Positions 9,801-22,100 of a DNA stretch of 64,000 nt are shown in pieces. Position 1 is the stretch's first letter, and the number at the start of each line of letters is the position of its first letter. This stretch comes from Dipteris shenzhenensis (taxonomy: Eukaryota; Polypodiophyta; Polypodiopsida; Gleicheniales). A program made the translations under genes and the position numbers. The notes under the pieces were generated by a model, which was given only the letters and a program-made list of their open reading frames with translations, did not search any database and had not been told where the DNA came from. The DNA lies in assembly GCA_047967505.1 (NCBI GenBank), contig CM106541.1, one strand, 5' to 3'.

Positions 9801-12800
9801 TAGCTATAAAAGCTGCTTTGTACTCAGCTTCACATCTAGAAGTAGCAGCTGTAGTTTGCTTCTTGCTGAACCAAGAGATGCATGAAGTACCAAGCATGAA
9901 ACAGTTGCCACTATTTGACACATGAGTGTCCGAACAGCCAGCCCAATCACTATCAGTGAATCCATGCATAACAAGTGAAGAGTCAGCCTCATAAAGGAGG
10001 CCCAAATGCTGAGTGCCTTTGAGATACCTGAAGACACGCTTCACGGCTTGCCAATGGTGCGCAGAGGGGCTGTGCATATATTTGCTTAACTGTGAGACAG
10101 CATACTGAAGATCGGGTCTCATATGGCATAAGTAAATCAAACACCAAGTGCTTGCTGATAGAGAGTGAAATAACATGCACCGCTGCCATCTTCAGAAGAG
10201 AAGTGAAAACGAGGCTCTAATGGTGTGGGTACTGGCTTGCAATCCCTCAAACTGAAAACGCTGCAAAAGCTGTCCTCCAGGGCTTCCAGGGTTGCTTTTG
10301 TTGATTTTCACTTGCCAGAGTGCCAGAGAACTAGGCCATGGAGATTCGTTTTCATGTTTGCTACTCTTCCAAGGTTCCCCGAGCCTTCCAATCAATTGAA
10401 TGCTTTCCGGAAGCTTTTCTACCGCCTTAGAACCTTCTGATCCTATGGCTTTGTTGCAACTAGCCTTTCTGGTTGCCTGGAATAGCCAGGGTTGGTTGTT
10501 TTGTTGGCTGCTGTCTTGCCAGGACTCCCTTGATGGGTGTCTGAGCTGCTAGGTTAGAACGACCTCAGCCAAAATCTGAAGAAGGGCTGCCATGGGATAT
10601 TGCACTAGACTGGGATGCCTTTCTTTGATTGCATAGCAGGACGGAAGTGCCTGTGAACGGATTATCCAATTGGTCGACTTTGGGTTGACGCACGACATCA
10701 CTTTTCTTGTATTTGGATGCCTTCTGCATAAAAGATAAAGGAATATCGAAAGGGGCACTAAGTTTAGGGCCAATCTGGTGTCTAGTGCAAGACGAGGGCG
10801 ATCTAGCTATTGGGTATTCTTTTCTAAGTTGTTTTGGTTTTAGTGGAAAGTTCTAAGTGGCTGGAAACCAAGTATTTGCTGGTTATCAACTAACTGTTCA
10901 CTGCCCTTTGGATTTCCCGAAGGCTGGTTACGATATCGCAAGAGGGTGAGTGTCATGGGGGCGTGAGATTCTGATAATGTAATTGTTAGGGTTTTACGTG
11001 TGACAGCCTAAGCCCTAGAGTGGTAAAAAGGCTAACCTTGTGAATTAATTCCTAGGGCTGTGGGCCAAGGTTGTAAATTAATTCCTAGGGCCAAGGGCCA
11101 AGTGGTTAGAAGGGGGCAAAAAGCCGTTGGATTAAAGCATATTTTTTGAGGGCCACATGGCACAAGTGATTTTGGGCAAGTAATTTTTGGCAAAGCAAGA
11201 AAGCAGTGAAAGTAAAGCTGTCCCAATAGGTTTAAGAGAACAGGCAAGGCTTTCCTTTCCAACTAAGTGCGATTTGTTCTAGGATAGCTCCCACTCTAGT
11301 TCCAGGTGCCTTGCTCCAGCTACCTTACAGTTCCTTTCCAGATCTCCACGCAGCCCTTCAATTGGCCTCCACGCAGCCATTCTCTCTCTAGTCTCAATCT
11401 TGGACAGTTCTCTTCATCTTTGTCGCTAGCTTCCTGTTAGAATTATTATTATAATTCAGCAGTGACCAATGTAATGTAATAAGCAGGTTAGGGGCACTTT
11501 TCCCTCATTTAGAGGTTTTTCCCCCTAACCACAGTTAGTTCACTAACTATGGTTAGTGAAGGATAAGGTTTTGTCACTTAGACAAAACCCATCCCACTTC
11601 TTGTAACAGTCACTTCTTCTATTGCAAACACTACGTTCAGCTGTCTTGCTTCGTGCTCTCTCACTCTCTTGATTTCTAACATTTGGTATCTGAGCAGCAA
11701 GATCCTGCTCTTTTGCTTTCTAGCCCGCAAGCTTCTTGCTCCTAACTTCCTACCTAGCTCCCTGCTCAACAGCATCTTACAGTCGTACAGCCCACGCTTC
11801 AACTCACGAAGCTCATGCTCTTGCGGTCCATACTGTACGTGCGTCGTACTAGTTCTATACAGATTTACGCGGATTGTCAATACAGCTCGTCGTCCGTACA
11901 GTTTACCATCCATACAACGTACATACTGCAGGCGTCATTTCTACCGTACTCATCGGTACGTTGCTCCTGCGCTGTTGTCCATACAAGTCGTACGGAGTAT
12001 TCCGTACATCTGCCCGTACACATGCTATCTGTACCGTCGCACCTTTCGTACAGTCGTCGTATAGATTCTGTGCACTCCGTACACACCTGTCGCACATCCG
12101 TACAACGGTCGTCCGTACTCCATACAGTTGGTTGTTTGTACAGCAGCAGCAACAACAATCATACACCCGTACAGTAAGAGCCGTACATCCATACATTTCA
12201 TCCGTACACAGAGCTTCGTACAAGTCACTGTACACAACCCGTACATTGTACGGATTTCGTACTGTCAGGTCTGTACTGTCAGTTCCGTACAAGCTGAGGA
12301 GCCCGTACTTTGTGCAGAGTTTTTCTTTGCAGGTGGACTGTGGAAGGTGTTTTCTGATAGGTATTTGCGTAGAGAACCATTGTTTGGTTTGCATTTTTTG
12401 CAGAGACTTGCAGAAATTTGGGGCTTTTAGTTGATTTGCCCCTTTCAAGTGCAATTTCTTGCAGAAATTTGGGGCTTTTGCAGGCGGAGTGCAATTTATG
12501 CAACATTTGGGGCTTTCAGACCATTTGCCCTCTTTGTATGCAATTTCCCACAAGAAATTGGGGCTTTTGCATTTGGGTTGCAATTTTGGAGGTAAAAGAG
12601 CATTTTGGAAGTTTGCAGAGAGTTTTGGACTCAGTACGAGTCAAATTGCAGACTTTTGCCACCTTTTGCAGATTCTATTTGCAGATTTTTGGGCATTGAG
12701 CAGAGCATTGTGGTGCATTTTGAGCCTTTGATAGGCTGTGACAGTATTTGTCACTGTGGACATATTCTTCTTTGCAGAATTTACTTGTGCATCTTACATC

Positions 12801-15800
12801 CCAGGAAGGGATTCTACTTGTTCAGTTTGCTGTATTTCTGAGTTTATCTGGCAAAAATGGCACATAAGAACTCAAATGAGGTGTTCGGGGTTCTCACACA
12901 GGAGGATAGTTGGATGGCACCAACTACTCCTTGTGGAGTTTCATGGTTTGCAATATCTTAGTTGGCAGAAATCTTTGGGATTATGTCAATGGAGATGAAG
13001 AAAGACCAGATACAACGCCTATACTTGTCACTCCAGCTGGAGGCAGAGGTAGAGGTACAAATACAGCATAGGTAATTGGAGTAGCCGCTCCAGGAGCTCC
13101 CACAGCAGAGCAGAAAAGATGGGACTCTAGAGATGCACAAGCTCTCTCAGTAATTTCTCTTTCTGTCAAGAGGTTCATTATACCTCATATTCGGTCATGC
13201 AAGACATCTATGGCAGCTTGGGTAATACTGGAGAGTATGTTTGCAGCAAGAAACGATGCTAGAATTTCCTTTCTGAAGCGAGAACTTTCCCATACACATA
13301 TGGAGGAGGGAGATTCCATGAATTCTCACCTCACGAAGCTTCAGGATCTCAGGGAACAATTGCTGAACATTGATGAAGTCATTCCGGATTCAGAGATGAT
13401 CTCCACCACTCTAAACTCTCTTCCTGAGTCCTATCTTGGTTTCCACACCTTGCTGAGAGGAGCCTAAGACATTTGAGGAAGCAAAAGATAATGTGCATTG
13501 GATGAATGCCATGCACGATGAGTTGCAGTCCATTCATAAAAATCAGACTTAGGTAAGAATGCCATAGGTACACGGTGGGTTTTCAAAGTCAAAAGAAAAC
13601 CAGATGGGTCCATTGATCAGGTACAAGGCAAGGCTGGTTGCAAAAGGATATGCTCAGAAAAAGGGCATAGATTATGAGGAGACTTTTGCTCCTACATCCA
13701 GGATGACAACCATCAGGTCGGTTATAGCCATGCCTGCAAATTTTGAATGGAATGTTCATCTGTTGGACATTAAAACAGCTTTCCTTAATGGAGACTTGTT
13801 GGAAGAGGTTTATGTCAAACAACCTCCGGGCTTTCAAATTTCAGAAAATGCACTTCAGGTATGCAAGCTGAATAAAGCTTTATATGGGCTGAAACAAGCC
13901 CCACGTGCATGGTATGCCAAAATTGATGCCTTTCTTACCAGCAAGGGGTTGCACAATAGTCCAACTGAGAGCACCCTCTACATCAAGAAGGATGGGGGGG
14001 ATATTCTGGTCATCATTCTTTATGTAGATGACATGCTGCTCACCGGATCAAATGAGGAAGTAATTACAGATTTCAAGGCCCAATTGAAAGCTACATTTGA
14101 TATGTCAGACTTGGGCTTGTTACATTTCTTTTTGGGGATCCAGTTTATTCAAGAGAAACGTGGCATTGTTATGTCTCAGTCCAAGTATGTTCAAAAGCTC
14201 TTGGACAGATTCAACATGCATGATTGCAAGCCTATGTCCACTCCCATGGAGCCAGGGCTGAAGCTTACAATGCATGATGCGGGTGAATCAATTGATGTCA
14301 CACTCTATAGTCAGGCTGTTGGATGCCTCATTTATCTCTGCAATACACAACCTGATATTCAGTTTTCAGTTTCTCAGGTGAGCAGGCATATGCACAGCCC
14401 AAAGATTATGCATTGGCAGGCTGTAAAACTCATCTTGCGTTACTTGCAAGGTACAAAGTCTTTTGGCTTGATGTTTCCCAGGGGGGTGACTTGCAGATGC
14501 ATGCTTACAGTGACTCAGATTGGGCTGGAGACTGATACTAGGCAGTCCACCAGTGGGAATTGTTTCTTTCTAGGACATGCTTGCATTTCTTGGTTGAGCA
14601 AGAAATAGTCTACAGTGGCTATCTCCTCATGTGAAGCTGAGTACAGGGCAGCTTTCACAGCGACAGTTGAATGTGTTTGGCTGCGTCGTTTATTTGCTGA
14701 TCTTCATCTTTCATTGGAGGGTCCTTCTCCGATTCTCACTGATAGTCAGAGTGCTATAGCAGTGGCAAAGAATCAGAGGTTTTTCCCCCCAACCACAGGT
14801 AGTTCACTAACTATGGTTAGTGAAGGATAAGGTTTTGTCACTTAGAAACCCATCCCACTTCTTGTAACAGTCACTTCTTCTATTGCAAACACTACGTTCA
14901 GCTGTCTTGCTTCCTGCTCTCTCACTCTCTTGATTTCTAACACTTCCACCATCTTCTCTCCCAGGCGCATGCTTCTACTCCCTTTCTGCTATCGTTTCCC
15001 CAATCGCATGCTCTTGTTTTGACTTGGGAGACTGTCTGGAGTGGATCGTGGAGGTTTCAAACTACCAATATCTGAATCGTTGCTGTTTGGAGCTATCTGG
15101 AGGTGTCAGTCTTCAGTTCGTTGCATCAAAGAGCTTCAGTTTGCAGCCGCACCTGTCAGGAGGAGTTTGCCACTATTTCGCATCAGTTTGGGACTGTTTT
15201 GCTGAGGATTTCAGCATCTTGTTACTAGCCAAAGGTAGCAGACAGTGTTCTCCTTGGTCAGAAGAGCCAACCTTTGCAATCACAATTTTCAGCCAAGTGA
15301 TGTTCTTGCAGTTTTTCAGTTATTGCTTTGTCCGGAGATCTTGCTAGATGCCCAAGGACAGTTAGGGTTTGCTGTCCTTCAGTTTGCAGTTTATCTGGGT
15401 AGTTGTCAGTGGTTGTTCTTGATGCATTTGAGCTTGCTCTGAGGTCCTACCCTGGATTGTTAGGGTTTTGCACTAGGCTTGTGTTAACAGTATTCAGTGA
15501 TTGATCTCTCGGATATTGGCCAGGCTATGGCTCTGTTGTAAAGTTGATATCTCTGATAATATTAAAGAAATACCGCAAGGGACACCACGTTTTGGGGCCA
15601 ATATAGTGTGAGGTGTGACCTTGGGGCCATCTAGCTCTGGGATTGTTGTTCAAAGTTTCTTTCTTGCAAATATGAACTTTCTAAGTGGCTGTAATTTCTG
15701 TTAACTGCTCATTAATTGTATCTACCACCCTTTGGGGATTCCGAAGGCCAGTGACAGTGAGCCCGTGGTTCTGTTTGGGTGAGGACAGCAAATACTAGTT

Positions 15801-18800
15801 GTTGTAATAAATTTGTAGCCTAGAGAAATTTTCAGCCATGGCACATAGCACTGGTAAGGAGAAATCAGGGTCTTTTGATTATACTGCATGGTGGGAGGAA
15901 GATGAGGAACAACCTGTTCAATCAGAGCATGCCACAGAGGGTTCTCGACATGAAGAGGAAGAAGTTGAGGAGGCAAATGCAGATGAACAGTTCAGGGCAC
16001 AGTTGCAGGGAACCGCTCAGACTTTTTCACGGTTGATGCAAGATCCACACTTTGTAGAGTTGGTGAATGCCCCTTTGAAGCCTAAGAAGAAGAAGAAGAC
16101 TCAGCAGCCTGGCGCAATGCCCCTGCATCTGGTATGGGTGGAAATCCCTAGAGCTTTCCATTTTTTGGTTCAGGCAGCAGAGTTTCCCTCCATCTTCTAT
16201 GCCCAGAGGTTATTTCGGAGGAGGTTCAATATTTCAGGCGATGGTTGGACAGCCTGAGCAAGGCATGGGGATGTTGGGAAATTTTCCTTTTGGATTTCAG
16301 CCTAGCATGCAAGGCTATTAGGGACAGATGTTTGGAGGTTAACATGATGTATGGTAATATTGGGATGCAGATTGCTATGTCCGGTATGATGGGAAATTTT
16401 TTGGGAATGCTCCGTCGTGGGAAGCTCCGTCTTCATATCTAGAGTTATGTTGATACCGAAGAATTTTACATTATGCCTTCTGAATGGTTGTGACGTTTTG
16501 GGCATTCCATTGTGTTACCGTCTCCTAGCTATTGTTGATACTTTCAATAAAACAGTTACCTTGACTCACAGGGGGAAGACTCATGTGCTTGATGTAAAAC
16601 TCAAAGGAGAGTCCATTCCGGTTGTATCTGCTTCTGCAATTACTTCAGTAATGAAAAAGCATTTTTCTATGTATTTGATTTTTGCCAAAGAAAAGAAAGA
16701 AGATGATCAAGCGCCTCTTTCTGGTTTGGATAAAGAGCGGACATATTTCTTGTTTTAGTTTCAAGATTGTTTTTTTGAGTCTTTACCAGGGGAACTTTTG
16801 CTCAAGAGGCTCGAAGACCATGTTATAGATATTATGCCAAGTAGTAGCCCTCCGAGTATACCACAGTATAGGGTGAACGCAGCTCAACGGGAAGAAATAT
16901 TGAACCATTTAAATGAATTGTTGCATAAGGGGCTGATTCGGCCAAGTTTCTCCCTGTACTGTTCACCGGTTCTTTTGGTGTAGAAGAAGGATGGATCTTG
17001 GCGGATGTGCATTGACCATGCACTTAACAAGATCACAGTGAAGAACATGTTTCTCATTCCTCGAATTGATGACATTCTCGACACACTTGAGGGGTATTCC
17101 ATTTTCAGTCGCATTGATTTGAAGAGTGAGTATCACCAGATCCGTATATGACTAGAAGATGTACACAAGTGCTTTTAGGATCACTTTTGGGCTTTATGAG
17201 TATCTTGTCATGCCATTCGGGTTAACCGATGCTCGCACCATATTCAATCGAATGATGGACATGATTTTTAGAGAATACTGGTCCTTTGTGGGCACATTCT
17301 TCGATGACATCATTGTTTTCTCCAAAAGTGAAGCAAAACATTGAAAGCGTGTTTGAAGGGTTGAGAAAATATAAGCTGGTCATTGTGAACGGATTGCTTT
17401 TCTTGTATTTGGATGCCTTCTGAATAAAAGATAAAGAAATACCGAAAGGTGTGCTAAGTTTAGGGCCAATCTGGTACTCGATGCAAGACGAGGGCGATTT
17501 AGCTCTTGGGTGTTGTTTTCTAAGTTGTTTAGGTTTGCTGTGGAAAGTTCTAAGTGGCTGGAAATTAAGTATTTGCTGGTTATTAACTATTCACTGCCCT
17601 TTGGATTTCGCGAAGGCCGTTTACCCCCCTCCCCCCCCCGAGTACAATGAGTTCTCAGCTCAAGGCTGAACGTCAAAAAACATATGTGAATCTCACTCTT
17701 TGCAAGAGCTCATGGCTGATTTCTTTGACAACATGCCACTTGTCAAATTCCTAGTCTACATAGGGCAGCTTTGGGGTCTTCGTAGCCCTTGGTCACGTGG
17801 TGATGTAGACTTCTCTTGTCATGGGGACGCGGTGGTGATGGTGAAGTGTCCAAACTAACTGTCACTGAATTTAGCCTAGGGTGCCAGGCTAGGGGCCTTA
17901 GTTAATGCCCAAAAGGTACCTATGATTTCATGTGCAATAAGTGCAACTCCTAGTGCTATTAGAGTGGTTTCAATTTTCTAAGGTCATTGGTTTGGTTCAG
18001 TGGGGTCATCCTTTTAAAATTGACCCCCTAGAGATCCTACAAACTAGGGTCATTGGTTCCCAAGCATTAGGGTCATGGTTTGCCAACTAACCCCCCTAGG
18101 GGTATTAAATTCCCACAACCTGTAGCAACTCGGGCTGACTCTAATCAAGGCACAAAAGAGGCCCCAAAGGCAAGAAACCCAAGCCAAGTGCTGGCCACAT
18201 TTCTGATATCATTGGGGGTGAGCATGATGAGAAGAAGACATAGATGTGCAGAGCATGGGGCAAGCTACGGGACCGTTGTCAGAGAAGCACATGAGATGGG
18301 CAAACTTCCTTTCCATTTTTCATTTTTAGATTGTTCATGTGGTTGGAAAGAAAAATATAGTGGCCGATGCACTTTCTAGAAGGCCACATACTCCAAGAAA
18401 CCACAGGTATCTGCAATTACTATTGCTTATCACAATGAGCTTGATGCCATGAAGGAGCAATATGCTACGGATCATAGTTGGAACCGTACCGTACGGTCGT
18501 CCGTACCGTACGGATTCCATACGCGTACGGAATAATATTCTGTACGCCTTTTTTTTGGGGGGGGGGCAAAAAAAATATACTTACCACAGTCTGCCCGTAC
18601 GGCCATTTGTCTCCAATTTGCAGCAGCAGGCGCCGTTCTCCACGCTCCAGCCTCCACCCTTGACCCTTGGCCCTTGAAAGTTGAGCCCAGCCGAACGGCC
18701 CATGCCATTTCCGTACAGCCTTGGCCCTTGAGCCCAGCCGTACAATCTCCGTACCAGGCTACAACCAAGCTGCCAGCCGTACAGCCAGCGTACCAAGTCC

Positions 18801-19094
18801 TGCAGGCTAAGCACCCGTGACCCAAGATCCAACGCAAGCTGCAGCCTTCCACTATCCAGACTCGAGAGTCCAGACTCCACCTTGAGCTCTGGAGTCTCAG
18901 GCTTCAGCTACCTAGGTCCTGGCCTTCAACAAGAGAAGATTCTCTGAGCTCTTGTGACTCTTAGCCTTCAGGATTCGATTGAAGGAGGACCGAGGTGACC
19001 ATTGACTCCCTCTTATCTCTTCCAAGCTCCATGTTATCTGCTGAATTTGGGGTTTTGAAGTTTCTTCTCAATGCTCATTCTGAAATTCAGATTC

Positions 19095-19144
<50 letters not shown>

Positions 19145-22100
19145 GATGGGAAGAAAGAAAGGAGAAGAATGGGAATTTGTGGAGACACTGAAGCCTTTGG
19201 GAAAGGGGCAATTCACTTGTAAATGCAAGTACTGCCCTCACAAATGGGATGGAGGACCTACCCACATAAGAGCACACTTTCTTGGGCTGATAGGCCTTGG
19301 GGTTGACCCTTGCTCCTCCCCCCCTGAAAATGTGAAAGACACTTGCAGAAGGTTGCAAGCAAAGGCAAAAATAAATAAATTTGCAGAAGAGCTTGATGCA
19401 GATGTGGCTGATTTGGGAGATGCCTGGGAGAGTGGTGCTGCAAGTGCAAGTGCATCTACACATGAACCAAAAATAAGAAACAAAAGGTGACCCAGGGAGC
19501 CTTGGCCAAGGCATGGGAGTGCACTTCGGAGCTGAAAAATGAGGTGGTATGCATAGATCAAGAGTTGCTGCAATTTCGGGAGAAATGGAAAAAGTATGGA
19601 TGCAGCATAGTGTGTGATGGCTGGTCTGACACTCGGCATAGGCCTATCATTAATATTATGGTCTCATGCATTTTTGGATGTGTCTTCTTGAAGTCTGTGG
19701 ATACTAGTGGGCAGTATAAATCAGGGGGATACATTTTTGGGATATTAAAAGATGCCATTCTTGATGTTGGGCCAGATAATGTGGTGCAGGTGTGCATGGA
19801 TAATGCATCTAACTGCGTGCAAGCAGGAGATTTGGTAGAGGAGGAGTGGCCTCATATTTTTTATACCGGATGCACATGCCATTGCCTTGACCTCACGTTC
19901 TAGGAAGGTGGGACGGCGTTCCTTGGTAACCATGCTTCATAGCCCTCGGTCACATAGTGATGTAGACTCCTCTTGCTAAGCAGCCTTAGCCTCCCTTAAA
20001 TGTAGGGTATTTTACCCCCTCTTGGTATCTTCAGCCATTTAATGAACATACCACCATGGTGCCCATTAAATGCTAGCGCTTTTGCATGCAAAAGAATCTT
20101 TAGACTAGTCCTAGTCGTTGTGGGTGTTCCCACTGAGCACATGTACACACATAACATAGAGAATACTTTGGTTGACCAAGATCAACCCTCTTGACCATAA
20201 TACAGGCTCTTTGACCATAGTACGAGGCACCTTAATTAAAGCCAAGACTCTCTAGCTAGGGATAATTTGGTTGACCAAAGTCAACCCTCCTTGGCTAGAG
20301 CCAAGTCTTGTTGGTTGAAAGCAACACTCTCTGGCCAAAGTCAGCTCTGAAATACATAGGTTAACCGTCTTGGTGTGAGCCTAGTCTCCCTAACCAAGGT
20401 TAGGCTTACTTAAGTAGGGTTAAGTAACTTTGATTGACGTCAATACTTTGACCAAATCAAAATTAACTCTTTGACCATAATTAAATAAATTGCGAACTCT
20501 ATAATTATGATCGAATAGATGGAACTTTGACTTGGAGTATTTACAACGTGATGGCATAATACATCCGAGTTCTCTCTCATATTCTCTCTCTTGTATCTGC
20601 TGTCTATACTCTATCTGTTGAATGAGGTTCTAGTGTGTGGTTTGCATCATTGAGTGGTTTGATGAAGCTTTTTCTATTCTGCAGAGGTTGCGAGGTCAGA
20701 GTGATTCTATCCCTCATTTCCAACATAGTATCAGAGCACGGTTCTCAGCTCTAGACATTCTCAGATTGAAGGAAGGAGTTCTTCTTCACAATCCAGCGGG
20801 CTCTAGTTCTAACCCATGTTTGATTTTATGCTTTGTTGGACATGCGAAGGCAGCCATTGCATGAGCAGATTCATTGCATGCAAAGTGCGCTGCAAGTGCT
20901 TGGAAGGGACCACGTGTAAGGTGGAGTGCTTAGGTGACCAATACCTATTGGCTTTTGGCAACTTGGGCAGGAATTCGGCCAGTCGATCAGATTCTTACAA
21001 CTTGGGCAGGAATTCGGCCAGTCGATCAGATTCTTACTGCCCTCTCATGTGCTCTTCTTGTCAGCCACCTCATGACCTCTCTTGCTCCCTTGTTTGGCTT
21101 GTACTTTGCTTGTCTACACTCCAAAGTGCTCTAGCCATCAGCTTGTATTGCCTCAGTGTTAGTACTATCTATTTCTGTGCTCTTTGGGACTCATCCTACA
21201 TCCTGCCATAATGGGATCGGGTCGTTTCCTGCCTCGGCTCTACCTCGGAGTGCAATAGGCAAGGCAACATGAAAGTGCTTGTGGTGTCGTTTGTGACCAC
21301 CGTGTGCTGGTCAATCTTCGTTTTGCGGTTCTTGGATATGGATGGGGGTCACATTTTGTGGGCAAATCATGGCTTATATCACTTATATGAACTAATTGGT
21401 TAAATATTTGCAGCAGGATTTACAGCAACTTGTGATGCCCATTGTACCACAAGGGCATCTACCTCCTCTCCCGATCCTTCTGCTAGGGAGAAGAAGCTTG
21501 AGTGTGTTCAGTTTTGGCTAAACCATTGGGATGCACACGTCTCTTTGGAGAACTATTCGAAGGTCCGATCATATGACCACTGTAAAGACATACTTGCGCG
21601 ACACAATTCATAGAGTCGTTCTCAAAGGAGCCGGATGAGTTTGAGAATTTCTCCAAATTCAAAAGGCTTGTGATGCAAGGAAAAGCATTGGAAGTACATA
21701 ACAATCAAAGCCCAGGTTTCTTCCTTTTTTGACCAGGTTGGGTGACTGTTCTACCATAGTGGTCTCCCATGACGTAACAGCCTGGCAAGGAGTGGTTCTT
21801 CAATAAGAACCTGGATCTGGATTATGTGGGCCATATGATATCTTTTTGTATGAATGGCCAGCATATCAATTTGATGGTTGATCTTGATGGTCGTGTGGCC
21901 CAATTTGGTACTAACTAGCTGATAATTACACGACTTACCTTATGGTCTTCAGATGTGTTTCCAGATGACTTACCTTATGGTCTTCCACCTTAGAGAAGCG
22001 TGGACCATAAGATAGAGCAGCTTCTTGAAGCTCATCCGGGTCTTCAAAAAACTGTATAGGTTGAGCCTTAAGAAGAAGACTAAATTGCCCAATGATTAGT

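Larger units (their letters stand above)
11435..14942 (+). mobile_element. Nested, internally deleted copia element (copia-2)
   Basis: The 5' LTR 11435-11681 (247 bp) starts TGTTAGAA and ends TTCTAACA, perfect 8-bp inverted ends. A primer binding site follows at 11684. The 3' LTR is truncated (14775-14942) and ends in the same TTCTAACA. The 5-bp target duplication CTTCC is exact (11430-11434 and 14943-14947). Inside are a leader of about 1.2 kb, a short gag, and RT-RNase H. Protease and integrase are absent, because gag is followed directly by the start of the RT domain. RNase H is fused to the middle of the 3' LTR by a second deletion. The LTR parts differ by about 3 substitutions and one 3-bp indel over about 167 bp, so insertion was fairly recent. 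The element cannot be autonomous. Confidence 0.92.

Noticed and set aside
11669-12434. Overlapping ORFs of 90-226 codons in the copia-2 leader
   Set aside because: They come from the GTAC/CCGTACA motif field; composition-driven, and located between primer site and gag.
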